The translations under genes were made by a program, and so were the position numbers. Of a stretch of 64,000 nt of DNA, positions 58,201-64,000 are shown piece by piece. Source of the DNA: Pseudeuparius sepicola (taxonomy: Eukaryota; Arthropoda; Insecta; Coleoptera; Anthribidae); assembly GCA_963920635.1 (NCBI GenBank), contig OY987298.1:992001-1056000 (forward strand), written 5' to 3'. Each line of letters begins with the position of its first letter. The first letter of the stretch is position 1. Below the pieces are notes generated by a model. The model was not told the origin of the DNA. It was given only the letters and a program-made list of their open reading frames with translations, and searched no databases.

Positions 58201-60101
58201 CTCAAGTGGACGAAGAACACGAAGATTTGTTTCCTCTCACCAGCCCGAGTGAACTATTTGGTGCTGACTGATAACGCAATTAAAGATTCACCTAAAACTA
58301 TAACCTTTTGTATCATTTTGATTTCCCTCCCATTTTTTCAATATAGATTGTTTAATATATTTTCTTGTTTTTCACATGAGCTTCCTATTCATGACTTTCT
58401 CATTTTTACAAGCTAAGGACAAATTAGATCTGGGAATGATTTGACATAAAAGAACGAATGGAAATCAGAACGCTATAATGAATGAGGGCAAAAAATGAGT
58501 ACAAATTAACTAAGGCTACTAACTTGTATTGGATATATTTAGTCATATACTTATGAGGTTATGTTGTGACAAAAAATAAAAATCTATGGGTGTAATATGT
58601 ATCTATATATGCATAGATATATCTATATATATTCTACATACATTATTCAGTTACTAATTTATACTGTAATCATTTTAAGTTTTTTCAACAAAAACTACGT
58701 GAAATACAAACAAAGAAATCTTTACCCCTCCATATCATGAAAACCGTTCACTTTACCATAATTCTGTATATAACAATTCTTGTTCGGAATTTAGTGTATA
58801 TCATTTGCGTATAGGATGACGTTTGCGCTAAACCTCATAGTTTACTAGATATTCACGCAAAACTGTGAAAAATAAGAATTTCCTGCCCTTTTCACCCCCT
58901 CCCCCGAAACCCGACGCTGGTGGTGGTGTAACTTTTTAGTACTAACTCTTAGGAGGGTATGGAATTATTTCGCGCTAGGAAGAACTCTTTTTTTGGATGT
59001 TTGGGTTTTGGCCCAATTTTACTGTACTAATTACGAAAATACGCAACGCTCGCTCACCCATCGGGTCGCCGGACCATCCCTGCGTCCCCTGTAGGCCCGC
59101 CCCGTGAACCAACGGGTTTACCATATTCTGCAGTTCTTGCTCGACCTTCTGGTAATCGGACTGCGTCATGGGACGTGGGGCGCACTTTGTTCTTGGCGCG
59201 ACGTTGCTGAAATCGCGAAAAACGTGTCGTATTTAAAGAGTAGTTCAAACGTACCGTCCCACTTTTTTATTTTACAAGTTCCGTACCTGGTATCTTCCAT
59301 GTCGGGACTAGAGAAACCGTCGACCAGCTCTAACAGTACGTGGAATTGTCGCGGCGATAAAAATAAAATCACCGAACCGAAATTTAATTCGATTGCGACT
59401 TTCGGTCCGGCCAAATTTTCCGATTGTTTTACCTTTATTCTTACCTACAAAAATATATTCTTAATTTGTAGGTATTTGCAAACATAATATTTATTCCTGT
59501 AAGTATTTTTTTGCTATATGGAATATTTATTAAGTACTTAAGTTTCAATTTTTGATAATAATACCTCTTGTTTTCCACATATCCTCCCAATCATAATTGC
59601 CTGCCTCCCGTTACTATCAATACCTTCCTCGGAAGGCTCGGGAATTTTTTCACAATCACTCTTAATATTTTCCTTGTCAGATTTCTCTTCGGATCCCGTA
59701 TCGGCTTCGAAAAATTCCTCTTCCCTACTACTATCCTTTTCAGAATTATTACTAGATTCTATTACGGACCTTGAAAACGTCCTCGCTTGACTCGAAAACT
59801 CCACCGACGATAAATTAACCCCTTCTATTATAATTTTTTTAGTAGTGAAAGATTGGATGACGTAAGCTTTTTTAGTTTCTTCGCTCGGTAGATCGGTTGT
59901 GTCTTTTTGCGATGGATCATCGGCAGATTCGTCAAAGTATTCCATTCTGTTGAAAAATTTATTCAACAAATCGAAAGCCCGGCAAGTCAAATACTTACAA
60001 ATCGATATTTATTATTAATCCAACACCACGAAGACTACCCTTAGGTACATGTTCTATCTGTATGAGACTGTCGATGAATTTTATTTTAACTCTGCCGACA
60101 A
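41304..60101 (-). CDS. Atg2: Autophagy-related protein 2 (Atg2), 28 exons, N-terminal end missing
   Basis: Atg2 is a rod-shaped bridge lipid-transfer protein that moves phospholipid from the ER to the growing phagophore with WIPI/Atg18 and Atg9. I can join 28 exons with GT-AG introns to 5,654 bases: two leading bases, then 1,884 codons ending TAA/TGA-type at 41304. The frame holds throughout. Recognisable Atg2 segments in order are VKIKFIDSLIQIEHVPKGSL, the YNRINNDLLLW block, PLHLPIRSV, DEEFCFVGNEPG, INKFLYQYTSQSRPKKAHSN, the highly conserved LDYHGKRV and NCSELRLKRVVHRHGLLG blocks, GGVGPMH, FWLPIEQYQKDGR, RGLQRGA, and the final GAVGGVLRQIP. The chorein-type N-terminal domain (roughly 190 residues in relatives) is absent and presumably lies right of the window. 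Introns at 41.8-45.7, 47.9-49.4 and 55.8-59.1 kb are swollen by transposons. Very secure. Confidence 0.95.
42366..43372 (+). mobile_element. RTE/SINE-like retroelement: foldback 5' part, four 122-bp repeats, CATA tail
   Basis: A 336-bp foldback (42366-42701) is followed by unique sequence, then four direct copies of a 122-base unit (42828-43315: GTTGGATTTAGAATGACGTC, CAAAATTTCAGCTCGATCGG). It ends in (CATA)n at 43346-43372, typical of RTE-class 3' ends. A 5' portion in reverse orientation lies at 16636-17157. No reverse transcriptase is present. Confidence 0.6.
43373..44719. other. Atg2 intron DNA, unassigned
   Basis: AT-rich, no exon or recognised element. CATAATGCA-type and TATATAAG strings are common but do not form a clear repeat. 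Short open frames here show no family resemblance. Confidence 0.4.
44720..45340 (-). mobile_element. hAT fragment preserving two empty insertion sites
   Basis: This is the reverse complement of 14500-14607 + 15805-16265 + 17310-17365, that is, the large hAT at 12858-17497 without two of its later insertions. Target sites GTAATTTC (44769-44776) and TAAATCAA (45219-45226) are present once each. It lies in the Atg2 41.8-45.7 kb intron. Confidence 0.85.
46490..47095. repeat. Tandem repeat in Atg2 intron, about 260-290-bp units
   Basis: Repeated GGGCATTTGAACTACTTTAG, TTTTTGTATGTATGATGATT and GTTTGAGAGACAGTTTTCTA blocks recur near 46490, 46710 and 46960. The family is the same as at 40.0-40.85 kb, in the same orientation. 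Confidence 0.75.
47269..50069 (-). CDS. Atg2: Atg2 exon block 4
   Basis: The exons are 49884-50069, 49555-49826, 49364-49498, 47735-47902, 47512-47683 and 47269-47452. They encode LMYAPTGAKLFFFPDE, the acidic DSDEEFCFVGNEPG motif, then GLSLFPRDGQP, LMELQLNKVRFQHEVYPE and INKFLYQYTSQSRPKKAHSN. The intron 49827-49883 is only 57 bases; I prefer its CGTTTCAAG acceptor because it restores GLSLFPRDG directly after NEPG. The 47903-49363 intron contains a complete hAT insertion at 48154-49286. Confidence 0.88.
48154..49286 (-). mobile_element. 1.1-kb hAT element (ACGGGCGTAGCCA ends) in Atg2 intron
   Basis: GGGCGTAGCCAGGATTTAG plus a G-run at the left is mirrored by a C-run and TTGGCTACGCCCGTG at the right. 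Flanking GTAACGGT (48146-48153) and CTAACGGT (49287-49294) fit an 8-bp duplication with one change. It encodes only a transposase C-terminus. Its GC-rich part near 48930-49150 differs in composition from the surroundings. Confidence 0.8.
48346..48645 (-). pseudogene. hAT transposase C-terminal fragment
   Basis: LLQILDTIPVSTATPERSFS, then SLRRLKNYLRNTTSENRLNG, then LALMNIHYGTEIHADEVVDI is a strong hATC dimerisation domain of the ZMYM/52-kDa-repressor type. Only the last roughly 90 residues remain. The RNase-H catalytic core is absent from the element, so it is non-autonomous. Confidence 0.85.
50127..53621 (-). CDS. Atg2: Atg2 exon block 3 (central exons)
   Basis: The exons are 53418-53621, 53080-53358, 52571-52749, 52117-52407, 51885-52063, 51451-51610, 51203-51393, 50874-51061, 50646-50825, 50393-50586 and 50127-50294. 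Landmarks are SMELDVSIVDRLTALI, RFPIPDFK, IIPGDKAELDDF, IYNRINNDLLLW, DLGYVCVQVHSAKLHH, LSPTIYQSDPGALTD, PLHLPIRSVVTVGNFSLSSH and ANDGDLAG. Splice phases agree across all junctions; for example, the split valine between the 55034 and 53418 exons gives TEV-V-ISLTK. Two introns here carry a 20-bp minisatellite. Confidence 0.92.
51090..51195. repeat. Minisatellite, Atg2 intron (AACAATGTCCACAAA type), copy 1
   Basis: GAACAATGTCCACAAATT-like units of about 24 bases recur four to five times in the intron between the exons ending 51061 and starting 51203. The unit is shared with the next but one intron. Confidence 0.7.
51640..51857. repeat. Minisatellite, Atg2 intron, copy 2
   Basis: About ten units of 20-25 bases are variations of TGGAACAATGTCCACAAAGC. 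The last three are nearly identical (51790-51857). They fill the intron between the exons starting 51451 and ending 52063. Confidence 0.8.
53955..54850. repeat. Five diverged AT-rich units beginning AAAAAGTAGTTCAAA
   Basis: Units start near 53970, 54130, 54408, 54605 and 54824. Each carries AAAGTAGTTCAAAYRTAC, a CTCTTTCGCTTTTGC-like block and GTGTTAAAATGTTTGTAA, with AATTCATTTATATATAAATT in some. They occupy the Atg2 intron 53622-55033. Confidence 0.75.
55034..55840 (-). CDS. Atg2: Atg2 exon block 2
   Basis: The exons are 55688-55840, 55367-55625 and 55034-55312. They encode ESLDQSFLPMKEIGTGMFD with a serine/methionine-rich linker, then DISRFQVRMAAVALVLLHED, and the conserved tract KPNLRMRFRHTQR. 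They are separated from block 1 by a 3.2-kb intron that contains the 55926-58978 palindrome and from block 3 by a 1.4-kb intron of AT-rich repeats. Confidence 0.88.
56276..57663 (-). mobile_element. Mariner/IS630-type transposon, 5'-deleted
   Basis: TA-flanked: CAGGGTGGTTCAC follows TA at 56274-56275, and CACCCGG precedes TA at 57664-57665. It carries the transposase fragment at 56908-57570 on the minus strand. The two termini agree poorly beyond the first bases, and the transposase N-terminus and upstream part are missing, as expected for an internally deleted copy. Confidence 0.7.
56908..57570 (-). pseudogene. Mariner/IS630-type transposase, DDE domain, N-terminus lost
   Basis: The 220-residue frame has the DDE features: ILWTDESCFTRRG (first Asp), FQLDGCPAHFHRNVR (second Asp) and WPPRSPDITPLDFFVWG (third Asp). 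There are 36 residues between the second and third Asp. It ends VQQNGSHFEQLL, like the fragment at 5584-5790. Upstream, the reading frame continues as RRLVF and RWILE with a TGA between them, and no helix-turn-helix domain is present. It is the nearest thing to an active transposase in the window but is truncated and interrupted. Confidence 0.85.
58066..58271 (+). pseudogene. Possible captured coding fragment in the palindrome loop
   Basis: The loop reads RDTVIIDDDLNDDSQVDEEH, then EDLFPLTSPSELFGAD and a TGA stop (about 58160-58271). In a different frame upstream it reads MDASKTASVEEVVSIVQV. The strongly acidic tail and balanced codons look more like host coding DNA than like AT-rich MITE sequence. 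I do not recognise the gene. Short length leaves chance possible. Confidence 0.3.
59058..60101 (-). CDS. Atg2: Atg2 exon block 1 (four most 5' exons visible)
   Basis: The exons are 59999-60101, 59565-59946, 59287-59444 and 59058-59206. They encode VGRVKIKFIDSLIQIEH, then RMEYFDE followed by an acidic serine-rich insert (SSNNSEKDSSREEEFFEAD). Next comes AIELNFGSVILFLSPRQFHVLLELV, typical of the repeating beta-groove modules, and then MTQSDYQKVEQELQ. The first exon starts with two bases of a split codon, so at least one more exon lies upstream. None was recognised in 60.1-64.0 kb. Confidence 0.88.
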
Positions 60102-60312
60102 CTGCGGAAAATAAAAATTACATAACATGCAAAGAATGCAAATAGTTTTAACATTTTTAGAAATATATCACTTATATACTAGAGTGTCGTCATTTAAGCG
60201 TGCAACTTTTTTTTTGTTAATTGCACAACCAAAATAAAGATATTGCCGAAAGTTGATGCACGTTCAATAGTCATATTAGGTGCACTTAGAATGGTTGCAA
60301 GTAAACACTATA

Positions 60313-61446
<1,134 letters not shown>

Positions 61447-62198
61447 CAGGGTAAGTCATAAATAATACGACATAGACCAGCTGCATATATTTTGGGCCAA
61501 AATATTATACGCTTGAGGCTAATATGCCTTACAGAAATGTTGTTTGTTTAAGGGAATTTGGAAAAATGTACCATCAAAACACCTGTTGACTCCAACATTT
61601 GAAAAATAAAATTTTTACCGACCACTTTCAAATGTTACAAATCAACTGTACCATTTAAAGTGAGAAGAAAGTCACTATTAACAATGTACCAAAAATGTAT
61701 CGTTTTCAAAATGAAATGGATTCAAACTCGGCAAAATTTGGACACTCTATTTCACGAAAAAGAATGGTGTTTTGACCAATGCCTATTTGGCATTACTTTC
61801 TTCACTTTGAATGTACAGTAAAGTTGATCTGTAAGATTTGAAAGCGGTAGCTGAAAATTGTTTGTTTTGAATGTTAGAGTTAAAAGATGCACTAAATGAT
61901 GAACCCGCGACACCAAAAAGATAACTTCAAAAAAGTTAGGAGCAAAAGCGCGGTTTAAAAACAGCGCCCACTATGAGATACGTAGAAACTGACATTTCAG
62001 TTTATTCTCCATCCACAAAAACATATAAGTGCTAAATTTCAGTTCAGCAGCTTAACTGTTTTGGGAGATGTAGCCAAAATGCAATTTCAAAAAACAAATT
62101 TCAACGCCCTGTATCTCTTAAACAAACGACATTTCTATTTTGGTCCAAAATTTATGCAGTTGCTCCATGTGCCATTATTTATGACATGACTCACCCCG
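61447..62198. mobile_element. 752-bp TA-flanked palindromic MITE
   Basis: CAGGGTAAGTCATAAATAAT is mirrored by ATTATTTATGACATGACTCACCCCG-type text at the right end, with TA on each side. Inner text (AAATTTCAGTTCAGCAGCTT, GCGCCCACTATGAGATACG) matches 23.4-23.6 and 29.7-31.0 kb in type. No ORF. Confidence 0.75.
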
Positions 62199-62704
62199 TA
62201 TACCTACTTACTCTTGCCACATTTATTAGATACATGAACAAGACACATATGTAAAAGCAGTGTGTACTGCGTTCAGAAGTGCAGAAAGTGGATTTTAGTA
62301 CTTACTGGAAATGTATTGAAATCTCGAATAAATCGTAAAAGTAAAAATTAGGTAGGTAGGTACCAGCTAACTAGGTACATAGTAACATACATACAGGTAA
62401 CTTGTTCTTCAAAAAATACTAAACGTTACTTCAGGAAGATTTTATTATAACGGTTAGTTTTAAAGTGGCATGTAAGTTTATAAAATAATGAATTAACTAC
62501 ATTTTCACGAGATTTTTTGTCTCGTGACCTCAAAATCTGATTATAAATCTCGTGGAGTTACAGCACTCGTCGCTGCGCGGCTCGTGTGCAACTTTTCCGC
62601 TCTCCTTATACAACTTTACAACTCTCGTTATGTAATATATTATCTGACTGTTTCTCACCATTCTGAACTGCTTGTATTGCAATAACATACCTATTAAAAT
62701 TATA

Positions 62705-63082
62705 CAGGGTTATTGCTTGTGGCAATTCGATACATTCCTTTGAAGATCTGATAGGGGAAGGGGTAAGAAGTAAATTTAACCCTATATGCATTATGCAAAA
62801 CCCAATTTCATTAAATATGTTTGACTTTTTATTTAAAATTTTCCTACGATCTAAATGTTTCGGTACTTTTTCCATTTCAAACATAAAACCATCACAGTGT
62901 TTGGTAAGTAATCCAGTTGAAAAGTTTTAAAAAAGTTCCATAGATTTTTTTGTCTACTAAGAAAAATTTAAATATCTCAAAAACTATTGAGGTTTGCATA
63001 ATGCATATTAGGATTAAATTTGCTCCTTACCTCCTCCCCTATCACATCTCCAAAGGGATGTATCGAATTACCAATAACCCTG
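62705..63082. mobile_element. 378-bp TA-flanked palindromic MITE
   Basis: CAGGGTTATTGCTTGTGGCA is mirrored by ACCAATAACCCTG, with TA duplicated. Arms extend about 100 bases (TCCTTTGAAGATCTGATAGG and its mirror near 63040). Confidence 0.85.
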
Positions 63083-64000
63083 TATAATTGTTGAAATAAG
63101 TAACGTTACTGTATATGAAAAGCTAACAGGTGCTACAGTTTTTAAATTTATAGGTATATTATGATAGATAAGCAAGGTACAATGATAGAGAAGCAAGGTA
63201 AATAATACTTTACTCAGTTAAGAAGAAAAATGTGATGTTTTTATTGGGGATGCAGTCAACAGGCAATATAAGAAAACTCTTTTACTTTTTTATGTAGTCA
63301 AGCTTTCGGAATAATTTATTACATCTTCAGGACAACTACAAATGGTAGGTATAAAGGAATATTATAAAAACTAAAAGACTAGTTACTAAATTGAGGTTGT
63401 ATAAATTCGCAAACTGTGAAACAGTGAAGCCTTTAAAATAATGTATAAAACTACTATACAGGGTGTTCCGCATAAGAACCGACACAGAGCAGGAGCATAC
63501 AGGGGAGCCCAAAATAAGGTGATTTAACATTTAACGCAACTTACCTCTATACTAAGTTGTACACTTGAAAAGTTATAGGCCTTGAAAGTGACCTTTGTAA
63601 TTTCGAAAAAACAATATATCAGTTATTTTTGAACTTCGAAAAACCAAATTTGGCACACACTGTTGCAAGGGCATTAATCGACAGACAACATAGTTCAATT
63701 GTACCATTTAAAGGGTTGATACAGAGTGATGCACCTTAAAAATGTGACAGAACTTTTTTGTCCTTTGGTGGACTGACAAAATTGGTACTTTTTGTTATGC
63801 ATAATTTAATTCTAGTACTTTTTTACTCTTGTTATTTTTCGAAAGACTTTATCACTTTCGCCAAAAACGCGAATAACTGAAAACACGTGTTGCATATTAT
63901 GTGATATTTAAAATCTTTGAAAATTCAAAAGTTGCCTATGAAATTAAACGTCAAACTTTAGAAGAAATTGAATGGAAAAAGAATTCAAATAAATGGATTG
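63083..64000. other. Unassigned DNA with a MITE end at the right edge
   Basis: A TACAGGGTGTTCCGCATAAG terminus begins at 63459 and runs out of the window. At 63290-63330, minus strand, CTGAAGATGTAATAAATTAT then TCCGAAAGCTTG resembles the Penelope-type hammerhead core in decayed form. No gene was recognised. Confidence 0.4.

Larger units (their letters stand above)
55926..58978. mobile_element. 3.0-kb palindrome in an Atg2 intron, with nested mariner
   Basis: Outer arms 55926-56275 and 58610-58978 are reverse complements (for example CTCCTAAGAGTTAGTACTAA and its mirror), as are 57830-58050 and 58335-58565. The left arm is interrupted by the mariner insertion 56276-57663. The loop at about 58050-58334 is unique. 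Confidence 0.8.

Overview
This is an AT-rich eukaryotic window, most likely from an insect. An exoskeleton (Rebers-Riddiford) cuticular protein gene makes it arthropod, and the spliceosomal introns and transposon content fit an insect with a repeat-rich genome. A beetle is possible but cannot be settled from the sequence. I see no bacterial-type genes, rRNA, tRNA or CRISPR array.

Three host genes are supported. (1) A chitin-binding cuticular protein of the CPR family lies on the minus strand (exons 17522-17762, 12545-12690 and 3977-4168; the first signal-peptide exon was not found). (2) Cytoplasmic tryptophanyl-tRNA synthetase lies on the plus strand (32158-32290, 32347-32758, 38505-39189). 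The three exons join to exactly 410 codons. (3) Autophagy lipid-transfer protein Atg2 lies on the minus strand, 41304-60101. Its 28 recognisable exons join in one consistent frame to about 1,884 codons, with the N-terminal exons missing and probably beyond the right edge. The last two genes are convergent, separated by about 2.1 kb at 39.2-41.3 kb.

Almost everything else is mobile DNA, much of it filling introns. 1-4 kb holds a palindromic mariner-type relic and unassigned DNA. 4.2-12.5 kb, in the last cuticle-gene intron, is a large element with degenerate terminal inverted repeats, a foldback with a transposase C-terminus in its loop, and about 21 copies of a 254-bp unit arranged as two opposed arrays around a unique spacer. 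12.86-17.5 kb, in the next intron, is a 4.6-kb hAT element carrying at least three later insertions. 18-23.2 kb is a 5.2-kb palindrome with a P-like (THAP) element inserted in one arm. 23.2-32 kb contains TA-flanked palindromic MITEs and a non-LTR retrotransposon. 32.8-38.4 kb, in a WARS intron, is a 3.4-kb palindrome plus a hAT element with a nested MITE. Atg2 introns carry foldbacks, an RTE-like tail, a ZMYM-type hAT, minisatellites, and a short motif repeated about a dozen times. 60.4-64 kb has a long TA microsatellite and more MITEs.

The window preserves several filled and empty versions of the same insertion site, so insertion boundaries, target duplications and relative ages can be read directly. 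A recurrent theme is palindrome formation: at least seven foldbacks of 0.3 to 5 kb. Three mariner/IS630-type transposase fragments occur: an N-terminal helix-turn-helix in palindrome arms, a C-terminus in a foldback loop, and a DDE domain. This suggests that many TA-CAGGG MITEs here derive from one transposase group.
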